Positions 7,332 through 15,459 are shown, numbered from the stretch's first letter. The stretch is DNA of 64,000 nucleotides from Bacteroidales bacterium M7 (GCA_001689515.1 LUJR01000040.1:1-64000); one strand, 5' to 3'. Made by a program: numbers and translations. The notes: generated by a model not told the origin, from the letters alone.

Positions 7332-7774
7332 TCTCCAGCTGCTGTTTTGCGTTTGAACTGGTACGGCTCGCCTTTCTGTAGGTTGGGCGAGTAGTAGCCT
7401 TTCTGAGGCAGCTTGCCGCTACGCCTGAGTGTTTCCACGGCTCTTTTGCTGCCGTAGAGCGAGCATTCGTGACGAAACTGTGCCGTCTTTTCAAGTCCCA
7501 GCCTCCGCGCCTTGCGCACGACCGTGCGGAGGCTCATGCCGAGTATCGAGGCGCACACATCATTGGAGACGTGCGGGAAATTGCGTACCAGCCATGATTT
7601 CTGCTGCTCGGTCAGGACGATGGCGTTAGGCTGCTTCTTGTGCAATCCGAGCTTGTTCGCCTCTTTGTATATCGCCCTCTCGGTCGTGCCGAGTTCTGCG
7701 GCGATTTCCTTGGTCGTGGATTTGGCATACAGAGCCTTCATCCTGTTTCTGTTTTGTTCATTCCATTGTATCAT
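7328..7774 (-). CDS. Helix-turn-helix DNA-binding protein
   Basis: 148 residues starting MIQWNEQNRNRMKALY. Two HTH-like segments: TTKEIAAELGTTERAIYKEA (about residues 19-38) and SNDVCASILGMSLRTVVRKA (about 69-88). The basic C-terminus ends KRKTAAGE. It directly precedes and is coupled to the replication initiator-like gene, so it may regulate or assist replication. The homing-endonuclease remnant lies upstream. Confidence 0.7.
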   Translation of the reverse strand: MIQWNEQNRNRMKALYAKSTTKEIAAELGTTERAIYKEANKLGLHKKQPNAIVLTEQQKSWLVRNFPHVSNDVCASILGMSLRTVVRKARRLGLEKTAQFRHECSLYGSKRAVETLRRSGKLPQKGYYSPNLQKGEPYQFKRKTAAGE

Positions 7775-7852
7775 GTCGACAGTATTGTTATGTGGCAGTC
7801 GAATAATGTAAGCTGTCTTGATTTCGGTTCGGGCGGCTCGGCGATGAACATC

Positions 7853-8666
7853 TTAGTCCGCATATCGCCAAATGTAGCCGCCCGCTTGTCTTGCTTTGCC
7901 ATTACAGACGTTTATTATGCCGGGGGTGCATATTCCTGTTTGTCGGGATGCTTCTGCGGTTGAGATATATTCACCTAAGACATTCCCTTGCATATCGCAT
8001 TGAAATACTCTTTTGGAATTTTTGAGAGCCGTTCTCTTGCGCCCCTCCCAATATCCTTTTTCACGCTCGTTCAGTCTTGTTTGCGTATGTTGATTAAGAA
8101 TCTCATCAACATATCGCCATTTGTAACCATTTGCGAATGAACGATTGCCCTTGCAACAATCACAAATGTGGCCAGCACAAATATCCGTTGTTTTTGCTGC
8201 GCTTTGAATCGTCGGATATTCGGCAACAATCTCTCCGCTCATAGAGAGTTGATAAATTGCCTTATTATGCGGCATATTCGATTTGATGCGTGCTATCCTT
8301 GTACCGTGATTGCAGTTTTCCTTCGCTGTAACCCATTCAAGATTCCAAACGCAATTATTGTTGGGATTCTCGTCAATGTGATTGACCTGCGGTTTGTTCT
8401 CCGGGTTAGGAATAAAAGCTTCGGCAACCAGACGATGGATGCTGAATCTTTTGTGTTTGCCGTTCTTGCAAAACATAACACTAAGATATTCTTTGTCTTT
8501 GTAGAGCAACTGCGGTGTTAAAATGCCCCCCAAAACGTCTGCCTCGATTCATCCGTTCTTTGGAGCGGACTCTTCCGAAACTACTGACTTCATAATCAGG
8601 CCAACCCTCCACCGTTTTCCACGTCTCAGTCAAAGAGCGAAAGTTGGATTGCTTTTCTTGTTTCAT
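7853..8666 (-). pseudogene. NUMOD4/HNH homing endonuclease, frameshifted
   Basis: From ATG 8666 the frame reads a NUMOD4 motif (ETWKTVEGWPDYEVSSFGRV) up to RRFGG and then diverges. A second frame, +1 from there, continues with ILTPQLLYKDKEYLSV, an HNH core (IHRLVAEAFIPNP, VNHIDENPNN, LEWVTAKENCN) and two NUMOD repeats to the stop at 7853. The break is at a run of six G on the coding strand (near 8526-8531); five would restore one frame. The start overlaps the end of the methyltransferase gene by 41 bp. Either a decayed gene, homopolymer variation or a sequencing error. Confidence 0.8.
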
Positions 8667-10041
8667 TTTCAAGCTGATTAGGTATGAACATACATCTAAA
8701 AATGTGATACAAAACATCTGTGCAAATTGAATTCCCTGCCAACTTGTACTTTGCCGATTTCGGTATGGGCTTCTCCTTGACCTTGCCGCTTTTCAGCACG
8801 GTCTTTATGCGGTATGCGTCTATCTTTTCGATGTCGGCATCGTCCATGCCCATGAGGCGGAAGCACTCGGTAGGGGTGAGCTTGCGGATGCGGTATTTCG
8901 GCAGTACCTTTGGCTCATGCGAAGTGGTGATTGTAGGATGTACATTGTCGGCGTTAGTTATCTGCCATTCGGGAGCGGTGGACTTCTTCGGGTCGCTTGC
9001 CCGAAATGCATGGATATTGCCATCGGGCATTTCCTTGAACACCACATCATCCTTACGACTAATTGCTTCTTTGACAAACTGGTCTGTATTGCCTCCACTG
9101 CCTGATGAAGTGTGGATTGTCCCCGCCACCTCGCGTTCGTGGTAGTTCTGTATGGCGTCTTTGTCATCGCGTGTGTAGCCGAGGATTGATACGCCCTCAT
9201 AGACGCAGTGCTCGTCGCCACTCGCGGTAATCGCGCCAACCACATCGCCGTTCTGCTGCACCCTTCCTCGCCGCAGCTTGGAGTTGGGATAGGCTGCGTC
9301 AAATCCGCCGCCCACAGGACATTCGATATAGCCTTGCGCCGTGGCTTGGCGTATCTTTATCGGCTCTTGCAAAAGATTGTCTTTCTGCACGGTCGTGATA
9401 GTTCCCGAACATCCGTCAGTCCTTGGCACAAGTTCTCGATTTGCGAAAGTTTCTACGCCTTGTCGCCGCAATTCTTTAGCTTTCTCGGTGCGTATCGGCG
9501 TGAGAATACTCGGTTCAATTACCATCGAATCCTTTTGTACGGTAGTGACGCAGTTTGCCACGTCGGAGCCGATTTCAAGGCGTTGCTCGGTATTTATTCC
9601 CGCTGTGCGGTCTGACGGATTATTGGGGTTGCGCCCACGCATCGCGCAAGAGAGCGGTTCGACGATTGCCGGTTCAGCTCCTTTGTGGTCTAACAACGTG
9701 GGGCAGATGCCGTCCGTGTCAAGCACCTTGGCATTGCAAGCCGATGAGGGTGAGTAGCTGCCTATCTGCATTATTTTCGGTTCTGACAAACCGCCCGTAG
9801 GGGTTCGCAAGGTTGGCGCAATGCCGTTCTCAGAATACACCCTACCATTTATAGGATTTTGCTCCTGGTCGTATATCTGAGCCACTTGTATTGGTCTTGC
9901 TTCTTCCATTTCCATTTCAAGTATTGCTGTGTGGGGTATAGGACTTGTCGGGTCGAAGTCATGCCAACCGGCTTGCGCATAGTGCGAATATATAGTCCGT
10001 GATACCCCCCCAAGTGCGTTAATCGGGATTGTCTGTTTCAT
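8626..10041 (-). CDS. Cytosine-C5 methyltransferase, C-terminal subunit/half
   Basis: 471 residues. The C-terminus has RIRKLTPTECFRLMGM and KYKLAGNSICTDVLYHIF, motifs IX-X of C5 methyltransferases, while motifs I-VIII are in the separate frame upstream (10,019-10,840). The two overlap by 23 bp and this one starts with its own ATG. Between residues 70 and 345 a motif IX-like strand recurs about seven times (IAPTLRT, ICPTLLD, CVTTVQKD, GTITTVQKD, GAITASGD, GTIHTSSG, PTITTSHE), suggesting an expanded target-recognition region. A split of this kind is natural in M.AquI. Function would be self-modification of element DNA. Confidence 0.8.
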   Translation of the reverse strand: MKQTIPINALGGVSRTIYSHYAQAGWHDFDPTSPIPHTAILEMEMEEARPIQVAQIYDQEQNPINGRVYSENGIAPTLRTPTGGLSEPKIMQIGSYSPSSACNAKVLDTDGICPTLLDHKGAEPAIVEPLSCAMRGRNPNNPSDRTAGINTEQRLEIGSDVANCVTTVQKDSMVIEPSILTPIRTEKAKELRRQGVETFANRELVPRTDGCSGTITTVQKDNLLQEPIKIRQATAQGYIECPVGGGFDAAYPNSKLRRGRVQQNGDVVGAITASGDEHCVYEGVSILGYTRDDKDAIQNYHEREVAGTIHTSSGSGGNTDQFVKEAISRKDDVVFKEMPDGNIHAFRASDPKKSTAPEWQITNADNVHPTITTSHEPKVLPKYRIRKLTPTECFRLMGMDDADIEKIDAYRIKTVLKSGKVKEKPIPKSAKYKLAGNSICTDVLYHIFRCMFIPNQLENETRKAIQLSLFD

Positions 10042-10840
10042 TTACTTTGAGATATGTGTCCGTCTCACGTTGTCCGTAGTTTCCGGTGATTGTTCCACAG
10101 ATTTTATCGGGGGGGGTGAACTGTGTTTTGAATCCGCAACCCTCGGCTTGCTTTCGGTCACAATGTGCGAGAATGCGCTCCACTTGTTCGGGGCGTAAAT
10201 AGTATTCCTCCGGCACGTTTTCCTCCAGCACGTCGCGCAGACGCTTAGTCAGGGGGAACGGCTCGGGGTAGTCGTACTGCCACTCTGGGTCGCGGTAGAA
10301 TATCGGGAACACGCGCTCTCTGTTCTGCGGCACGCCGAAGTCCTTTGCGTTTAGCACCTTGTACATGTGGCGGTAGCCGTACTTCTCGATCGTGGCGCAG
10401 AACTCCATGAAGTCGGGCATGTTGCGCTTGCTGATGAGTCCCTTGACGTTCTCGTAGATGATGAAGTCGGGAAGCAACGTGGCTATGCACTGCTCGGTCG
10501 CCCATATGAGGGCTGAGGCAGCATCCGTGCCTTTCTTCATGCCCTCCTGTTTCCCGGCGGTCGAAACGCTTTGGCACGGCGTACTGGCGAAAAGCAGGTC
10601 AACGTGCGGTCTGCCAACGGAATCGTACCATTGTTTCCAGTCAATCTTTGTAATGTCATGCAGATTCTTGTCGGCATCGTTGTGCAGGGCATCGTGCGCG
10701 GCGCAGGCGTAAGGCTCAATCTCGGCCCAAGCGAGCAGTTCAAAGTCAAATTGTCTGGGGAAGTCGCGTTTAAGTCGCTTCATAGCAAGGCACTCAGCTC
10801 CGTAGCCACTGCAAAGGGATATGTAGTTGATCCGCCTCAT
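10019..10840 (-). CDS. Cytosine-C5 methyltransferase, N-terminal catalytic part
   Basis: 273 residues with the catalytic motifs in order: AdoMet-binding ISLCSGYGAECLA (about 6-18, a divergent FxGxGG), catalytic TPCQSVS (about 89-95), YENVKGL (about 127-133) and PQNRERVFPIF (about 168-178). It ends at GTITGNYGQRETD without motifs IX-X, which lie in the next, +1-shifted frame. Together they would make one m5C methyltransferase, either as two subunits or as a recent frameshift. It is ATGA-coupled to the upstream membrane-anchored gene. Confidence 0.85.
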   Translation of the reverse strand: MRRINYISLCSGYGAECLAMKRLKRDFPRQFDFELLAWAEIEPYACAAHDALHNDADKNLHDITKIDWKQWYDSVGRPHVDLLFASTPCQSVSTAGKQEGMKKGTDAASALIWATEQCIATLLPDFIIYENVKGLISKRNMPDFMEFCATIEKYGYRHMYKVLNAKDFGVPQNRERVFPIFYRDPEWQYDYPEPFPLTKRLRDVLEENVPEEYYLRPEQVERILAHCDRKQAEGCGFKTQFTPPDKICGTITGNYGQRETDTYLKVNETDNPD

Positions 10841-11214
10841 GGCTTCTCGTTGAGTTTGTCGGCGACCTCCTCGGCGTGGATGCGCTTGTATTCGCGGTCG
10901 TCGGGGTCGCAGGGGTTGTAGCTGTAGCAGAACGGCGACACGCTTCCGTCTCCGGTGTCAAAAGTCACCATGAAGCAGTGGTTGCCGCAGTCTTCCATGA
11001 CGTAGGCTTCGGTCGCTAGAGCGTCCATGATAGCCACCGTGGTGTCTTTCCATTGCTCGGCATCGCTCCTGATTTCGTCAAGTTTGCGTTTGCCCTCCGC
11101 CATAGCGTCCGAGAGCTGCTGTAGTTTTGAGAAGTTGCGGCAGGAAGTGTATATGCCGCCTATGGCTGCGGCTGTCATCACAATCAGTGATAATTCAATC
11201 GGTGTCATCATCAT
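10837..11214 (-). CDS. Hypothetical protein with N-terminal membrane helix
   Basis: 125 residues. One hydrophobic N-terminal helix (LSLIVMTAAAIGGIYTS, about residues 8-24) is followed by a coiled coil (KLQQLSDAMAEGKRKLDEI) and a Cys/Asp-rich C-terminal part (DCGNHCFMV, NPCDPDDREY). Three Met codons in a row at the start leave the exact initiation codon open. ATGA overlap with the methyltransferase gene indicates co-translation. Function unknown. Confidence 0.6.
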   Translation of the reverse strand: MMMTPIELSLIVMTAAAIGGIYTSCRNFSKLQQLSDAMAEGKRKLDEIRSDAEQWKDTTVAIMDALATEAYVMEDCGNHCFMVTFDTGDGSVSPFCYSYNPCDPDDREYKRIHAEEVADKLNEKP

Positions 11215-11229
11215 CGTGTTTTATGTGGT

Positions 11230-11391
11230 TTACTGTGTGAGTTTCTTCTCGAGTTTGCGGACGAGGTTTCTGATGAGCTGTCCGCGCCACCTGTGCTTGG
11301 CCTTGGGTTGCGCCCTGTAGATTTCCGAGGCGTCACGGAGATAGGATATGACCTTTTGCAGGTCCGTCTTGGATATTTCCATAGCTGTCAT
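11230..11391 (-). CDS. Small basic protein (53 aa)
   Basis: 53 residues (MTAMEISKTDLQKVISYLRD) forming two predicted helices with a strongly basic C-terminal half (RNLVRKLEKKL). The start at 11,391 overlaps the upstream stop by ATGA, which supports translation. I recall similar short proteins with a KTDLQxxIxYLxDA start in Bacteroidetes phages; their function is unknown. Confidence 0.6.
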   Translation of the reverse strand: MTAMEISKTDLQKVISYLRDASEIYRAQPKAKHRWRGQLIRNLVRKLEKKLTQ

Positions 11392-11561
11392 TGTAGTCCG
11401 CAGGTGCATTCTTCGGCATGGTGCAGGGCTTTCTGTATCGTCATCAAAGCCTCTTTTGCTTCGTCTGTGTCGGCCTGTTCTATCAGGCTGTCAATGTCTC
11501 CCCAGTATGAGGGAGGCAGCCTCCGCGCCCTTGCTATGAGGCTCCTGTCTTTTTCAGTCAT
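11388..11561 (-). CDS. Small hypothetical protein (57 aa)
   Basis: 57 residues from ATG 11,561 (MTEKDRSLIARARRLPPSYW); the open frame extends further upstream but without similarity to a coding start. Two helices with EEC and CGL near the end. Coupled to the next gene. It is the first gene after the tRNA-Leu in the leftward direction. Function unknown. Confidence 0.5.
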   Translation of the reverse strand: MTEKDRSLIARARRLPPSYWGDIDSLIEQADTDEAKEALMTIQKALHHAEECTCGLQ

Positions 11562-11894
11562 GTCGTATGTGATGTTGCGTGTGTTTTTTTTAAAGCCGCC
11601 CGTATCCTCGCGGACGGAGGCGGCGTACCTTGTCTTCTTGTCAATAATCCGTCTTGAAAAATTAAATGAAACATTAACTATTTCTACAGAAAACATCCCT
11701 GTGTGGGGGCGGAGGGATTCGGACCCTCACGGCCATTGCGGCCACCGCATTTTGAGTGCGGCGCGTCTGCCGGTTCCGCCACGCCCCCCTATCCACTGCG
11801 CGTGGGTTTGGGTGATGTCTAAAGTATGATGGTGGAAAGATTTGCGCAGGGGTGTTTCGCGCTCTCTTGCGCCGGGAGTCTCAACCCGATGTCG
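11562..11894. other. Intergenic region with tRNA-Leu
   Basis: A 333-bp stretch between the 57-aa gene and the MazG-like gene. It contains the tRNA-Leu gene (11,704-11,788). The left part (11,562-11,700) is T/A-rich with an A8-like run on the coding strand and no clear TAnnTTTG. The right part (11,789-11,894) shows nothing recognisable. Confidence 0.6.
11704..11788 (-). tRNA. tRNA-Leu(CAA), element-encoded
   Basis: An 85-nt class II tRNA. Acceptor GGGGGCG/CGCCCCC (7 bp), D-stem GCG/CGC, anticodon stem CCGCA/TGCGG with loop CTCAAAA (anticodon CAA, Leu UUG), long variable arm GGCC/GGCC, and T-stem GAGGG/CCCTC. The T-loop reads TCCGAAT, with C at the almost invariant T55. CCA is not encoded. Temperate elements often carry tRNAs matching their codon use or supplementing host tRNAs lost during defence. 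Confidence 0.9.
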
Positions 11895-12284
11895 TTAACG
11901 CTCGTCACCTGAGCCGTGCAGAGTGCCGCGCTCGATGCGTCCCTGTATCTTCTCGATGTTGAGCTTGGCGATGTCCGACAGACCGTAGCCGAGAAACTTG
12001 GCTATGTTGGCGATATACCACATCGCGTCGCCGAGTTCCAGGGCTATCGCCGCCATGTCAGGGGCATAGAACTGTCCGCCCTTGTCACGCATCACTTTCT
12101 TCACCTTTTCGGCCACCTCTCCCACCTCTCCGCACAAGGCGAGTGTGAGGTAGGAGAGATTCTTGTCGGTGGGGAACAAGGCTGTCTCGAGGGCGAGGCG
12201 TTGGTATTGGTCAAGCGACATACCGCCGTTGCCTGGCGGTTCGCACATTACTGCGATTTTGTGTTCTGCTGTTTCTTCGCTCAT
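11895..12284 (-). CDS. MazG-like nucleotide pyrophosphohydrolase
   Basis: 129 residues. The all-alpha NTP-PPase signature is visible: LTLALCGEVGEVAEKVKKV (about 45-63; E residues for Mg2+) and IALELGDAMWYIANIAKFLG (about 79-98, ExxD). Family members hydrolyse nucleoside triphosphates to monophosphates; phage versions may lower alarmone levels or clean the nucleotide pool during infection. It is 11 bp downstream of the clamp-like gene. Confidence 0.85.
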   Translation of the reverse strand: MSEETAEHKIAVMCEPPGNGGMSLDQYQRLALETALFPTDKNLSYLTLALCGEVGEVAEKVKKVMRDKGGQFYAPDMAAIALELGDAMWYIANIAKFLGYGLSDIAKLNIEKIQGRIERGTLHGSGDER

Positions 12285-12295
12285 AGCTATTGCTC

Positions 12296-12850
12296 TTATT
12301 CAGGATTGTGTAATGTCATAAACAGACCCACGCTGCTCACCTCTGAATCCATACTGTCGAAGATAACGGGGTTGCCGACGCCTTTGAACGTAGCCGTGCA
12401 ACTGTCGCTCCGATAGAGAGCCTTGTTAAGACGCTGTAAGAGCTTCATGTCAAAACAGAACTGCGGAAGCGGCACGGTCTGTCTGTTCAGAGCGTCTTGC
12501 AGAACTTTTTCGGCATCGGGATATTTCTCAAACTTAGAGAAGTAGAAGAAAGCCTTGTCGTTGCCTTTGGCACACTCTATGCCGTCCTCCGCAATCATGA
12601 TGCTGTCGTATTTCAGCATGTCCTTGTAGAAGTCGGCGTGCAGGAATTTGCCGTTAAGTGCCTCTATCTCGCTCTCATTCAGTCCCGATATTTCCGCTAT
12701 GCGGTTTCTTACGAGGATATGGGCGTCTGTCGCGTAGGCGTATCCTTTATTGAAGAAGATGCACTGCGTTTCAGGACGGAAGTCATCTTCCGAGCAAGCC
12801 AAGTGCATCTGCACTTTCTTGTTGAAATTGTTTTTGGTTTCGTTTGGCAT
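12296..12850 (-). CDS. Hypothetical protein with clamp-like N-terminus
   Basis: 184 residues. The segment CIFFNKGYAYATDAHILVRN (about residues 31-50) resembles the xxxATDGHRL strand-turn of DNA polymerase sliding clamps, and the gene sits with nuclease, ATPase and MazG-like genes. The protein is only half the length of bacterial DnaN. Its TAATG junction with the nuclease gene (12,850) implies co-translation. A phage clamp-fold protein is a reasonable guess but not established. Confidence 0.55.
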   Translation of the reverse strand: MPNETKNNFNKKVQMHLACSEDDFRPETQCIFFNKGYAYATDAHILVRNRIAEISGLNESEIEALNGKFLHADFYKDMLKYDSIMIAEDGIECAKGNDKAFFYFSKFEKYPDAEKVLQDALNRQTVPLPQFCFDMKLLQRLNKALYRSDSCTATFKGVGNPVIFDSMDSEVSSVGLFMTLHNPE

Positions 12851-13545
12851 TAGTTTATTCTTTTACTTGTCAAATATTCAGTTAACCCTCTCGCCTCAGC
12901 CCAATCCATGAACTGATTGAGCAATATGAGGTTGTCGTTCTCCATTTCGGGGTAGCGATAGCAAGTGATAGGTGGTGTGTGGCGCGTCAATTCAAGAGGG
13001 CGAACATCGTAGCCGTGTTTCTCCTTGTCGTAGCCGTGAAACACGAACAAATCAAAGTGAAACACGTCCGCGCCGAAAATGTCGAGGTAATACCGCCATT
13101 GGCAGGAATTGATGTACTCGCTGTCGGAGGGCGCGGAATACTTGGTCTTTATGTCGCGTATCTCCACGCCGTCTATCATGTCGGCACAACCCGTTACGAT
13201 TGCTCTGCCATAGTCCTTATAGCCGCGAAATTCGTGGTAGGCATGGGGGTGTTCGTCACGGTAGTCGAGGGCAATCTTGCGTTGCTCATGACTCAACCCG
13301 ACTGAGTGACCATCAATAGAGAACTCGTAGCCGTTCTCTATTGGCAAACCGAACTGTTCTCCGTGTTGAACTATGCCATGAAAAGCGGTGCCTATCCTCG
13401 TCTGCTCGTTTCCCTTGAACTTGCCGGTCACGGAGTCAATGACTGACTGCTCGGTTATTTCGTAGTAGTCGTTGTCTCCGTTGGCGAGGTAGCGGCGGAA
13501 CGCCTCAATCGCCGTTGTTCTGACCAGCGGTTTCTGTTGGCTCAT
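12850..13545 (-). CDS. PD-(D/E)XK exonuclease (Cas4/RecB-like)
   Basis: 231 residues. Motifs of the RecB/Cas4-type nuclease fold: GTAFHGIVQHGE (about 52-63, motif I His), TGCADMIDGVEIRDIKTKY (about 118-136, containing the GxxD and D-x-K catalytic residues) and CQWRYYLDIFG (about 147-157, motif Q/Y). The gene overlaps the Sak4-like ATPase gene by 41 bp. Nuclease plus ATPase pairs form phage recombination modules that resect and anneal DNA ends. Confidence 0.82.
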   Translation of the reverse strand: MSQQKPLVRTTAIEAFRRYLANGDNDYYEITEQSVIDSVTGKFKGNEQTRIGTAFHGIVQHGEQFGLPIENGYEFSIDGHSVGLSHEQRKIALDYRDEHPHAYHEFRGYKDYGRAIVTGCADMIDGVEIRDIKTKYSAPSDSEYINSCQWRYYLDIFGADVFHFDLFVFHGYDKEKHGYDVRPLELTRHTPPITCYRYPEMENDNLILLNQFMDWAEARGLTEYLTSKRIN

Positions 13546-14437
13546 TGGATTGCTCTTTTACGAACCTCTTTTTCTCTGCGTCAAATACAAAGCCTTTGGC
13601 AGCAAGTACCTCTTTCGCTTCGGCAAAGAATGGTGCTTTCAGAATCGGGGGGAGGTCGCGGGCTTGCTTCATTATGACTTCTACGCCTTTCTCCGTATCT
13701 GCTTCCGCAAGGCTTTCGCGAAGCTGTGCAAGCATTTCCTGCGCCTTGCGCTGTGCTTCTGATTTTGATTGAATCGACTGCTTTACCGTCTTGATAATGC
13801 CGGCCATGCAGGTGTCGAACTCTTTGCTCGGTGCATCGGGTATCGGTGTCATGCCGAGTTGAGCAACATTCTTGCCGACAAAATTGTCAAGTGGCTCAAA
13901 GTTGATTACTCGCTGCTTGTTCTGAATGAACACATAACCTACCTGGTCGGCAATGCGGATAAGCAGGTCTTTGCTCTGCCCCGTGCAGTCGGGAGCGTGT
14001 TTGATTGTGTCGCTGTCTTGCGTTTCCTTATCATGACAAATAAAGATAATATCCTGACCGTTTGCCCGAAGCGAGTTGACAAACTGCTTGAACTCGTCTG
14101 CCATCTGACCGAAACGTTTCAGACCGTTGTTTTTGAGCTTGTAGTTCTTTTCGCAGACGTAAGCCGAAAGGTAATCGTCGAGGGCGGCTTTTGCCGTATC
14201 GACAATTACGGTCTTGTACGATTTGAGAGTTTCGGTTTCGGCAAGCACATCTTCCCATTTTGAGGCGGTAAGCGTGTCTACTCTCTGCACTGCGCGGTCG
14301 TAACCCCTATCGGTGTCTATCACAATGGGGGTTTCGGCTGTTGTTGCTACAGAGGTTTTACCTGAGCCTGGTGTGCCGTAAAGCACGATGATAACGGGAC
14401 GTTCCGGCGTAATGTCATTCTTTTTGATTATTGGCAT
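13505..14437 (-). CDS. Sak4-like RecA-fold ATPase
   Basis: 310 residues. Walker A GTPGSGKTS (about 21-29), Walker B-like YKTVIVDTA (about 73-81) and IIFICHDKE (about 125-133) typical of AAA_24/Sak4 phage recombinases, which are shortened RecA-like proteins promoting single-strand annealing. The C-terminal third is a charged helical extension. It follows the 14,491 gene by 53 bp and is followed by its likely partner nuclease. Role: recombination or replication restart of element DNA. Confidence 0.85.
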   Translation of the reverse strand: MPIIKKNDITPERPVIIVLYGTPGSGKTSVATTAETPIVIDTDRGYDRAVQRVDTLTASKWEDVLAETETLKSYKTVIVDTAKAALDDYLSAYVCEKNYKLKNNGLKRFGQMADEFKQFVNSLRANGQDIIFICHDKETQDSDTIKHAPDCTGQSKDLLIRIADQVGYVFIQNKQRVINFEPLDNFVGKNVAQLGMTPIPDAPSKEFDTCMAGIIKTVKQSIQSKSEAQRKAQEMLAQLRESLAEADTEKGVEVIMKQARDLPPILKAPFFAEAKEVLAAKGFVFDAEKKRFVKEQSNEPTETAGQNNGD

Positions 14438-14490
14438 ATCTTGTTGTTAATTTGGTTGTTCATTCGACAAGCCGTAGATTGTTGGCTCAA

Positions 14491-14946
14491 TCATTTTCTA
14501 ATATTTTCAAGCATCATCTTCATGGCGGCATATTTGGCTCGCAGGTCGTTGTCTTTTGCTTGCTGTTCACCACTGACCGCACGGACGTTGTTCATTATGA
14601 GGTTTGTTTCCTTCATCAGCTTTTTCAGACCGTCAACAAAGCGGTCGTAGCCGAATGAAACTTGGTCTTTCGGGTCAAGAATCACATATCCTGCGCCACG
14701 GTCATTTTTGAAGTAACAGTTGTATTCTTTCAGCATGAGGGTGCGGATGTTGTCAACAATCGTCATATACTGAAACGACTGCATCTGATAGGCTTCGATG
14801 AACTCTGACACATTGCCGTAGTCCTCGTATTTCAACGGCTCTATGCCGCATCGCTTTTTCAGCCAATCGTGTGTGATTAGCTGACCGTCCGAGTAATGGC
14901 TGATTATATTCTCAACCACCTCGCGCATTACGTCATCTTCTTTCAT
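14491..14946 (-). CDS. Hypothetical element protein
   Basis: 151 residues (MKEDDVMREVVENIISHY). The middle (MLKEYNCYFKNDRGAGYVIL) and the helical C-terminal half match short proteins found just upstream of Sak4-like genes in Bacteroidetes phages, as far as I recall. It is the first gene downstream of the tRNA-like array, whose nearest element ends 79 bp before this start. Function unknown. Confidence 0.6.
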   Translation of the reverse strand: MKEDDVMREVVENIISHYSDGQLITHDWLKKRCGIEPLKYEDYGNVSEFIEAYQMQSFQYMTIVDNIRTLMLKEYNCYFKNDRGAGYVILDPKDQVSFGYDRFVDGLKKLMKETNLIMNNVRAVSGEQQAKDNDLRAKYAAMKMMLENIRK

Positions 14947-15025
14947 ATTTGTTTGAATTAAAAATGTTTGCCACTCCGTTGTAAACTCTTGTATTCTTGA
15001 ATAGTCTTTACTTCACTTAGCTATT

Positions 15026-15070
15026 TGCTCCGCCTTGGGAGTCGAACCCAAGCATAGACCGCCGCGGAAA
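15026..15070 (-). ncRNA. tRNA-like minihelix A
   Basis: Minus-strand order: 5' strand TTCCGC, linker GGCGGTCTATG (11 nt), T-stem CTTGGG, T-loop TTCGACT, T-stem CCCAAG, 3' strand GCGGAG, then CA. The 6-bp acceptor includes one T-G pair. There is no room for D-stem or anticodon arm. A D-arm-like hairpin (GTTTA/TAAAC) lies just upstream, and a full-length tRNA reading fails because its acceptor strands do not pair. This may be the least reduced member. Confidence 0.6.
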
Positions 15071-15198
15071 GGTTTACCATGCTGGACTAAACAGCTCCTT
15101 ACTATACTATACTCTCCTTTCATAGAGTGTACCGCGCTGTTTTGATGTAATCAAGACTTAACTCTGCTTAACTAAACACTACCACGCCATTGGCGATT

Positions 15199-15243
15199 TG
15201 CTCCCTCAATCGGAATCGAACCGATTTGCAACCATTGAGGGAG
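15199..15243 (-). ncRNA. tRNA-like minihelix B
   Basis: Minus-strand order: 5' strand CTCCCTC, linker AATGGTTGCA (10 nt), T-stem AATCGG, T-loop TTCGATT, T-stem CCGATT, 3' strand GAGGGAG, then CA. Acceptor (7 bp) and T-stem (6 bp) pair perfectly and are contiguous on the 3' side, giving 13 stacked pairs. The linker carries GG at positions 4-5, as in A, C and D. Confidence 0.7.
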
Positions 15244-15305
15244 GTGGTTTGCTTGACTTTGCTTCACTTTTCAACTCTAAACTTAACAAACCTTGACTTT
15301 ATCTT

Positions 15306-15350
15306 TGCTCCCACCGTCAGAGTCGAACTGACGTGCGACCATCGTGGGGG
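15306..15350 (-). ncRNA. tRNA-like minihelix C
   Basis: Minus-strand order: 5' strand CCCCCAC, linker GATGGTCGCA (10 nt), T-stem CGTCAG, T-loop TTCGACT, T-stem CTGACG, 3' strand GTGGGAG, then CA. One C-A mismatch in the acceptor; the rest pairs. The eight-C run at the 5' side makes the exact 5' end uncertain. The 3' flank (GGAGCAAA) matches that of A and B. Confidence 0.65.
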
Positions 15351-15459
15351 GGGTGCTTCTCAATGCTTGACTCCGCCTCTCTTATGCGTTCTTCACTTGT
15401 CATAACTCGGCAAAACCATTCAAGACCTCTCTGCTCTATACTTCACTTCATGTTATTCT

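Noticed and set aside
10019..10041. Programmed ribosomal frameshift joining the methyltransferase halves
   Set aside because: No slippery heptamer or homopolymer in the overlap, and the second half has its own ATG; a two-subunit enzyme or a plain mutation is simpler.
15026..15100. Element A read as a full-length tRNA beginning GGAGCTG near 15,097
   Set aside because: The length fits and a D-arm-like hairpin exists, but the 5' strand GGAGCTG cannot pair with the 3' strand GGCGGAG and no anticodon stem forms; the minihelix pairing is much better.
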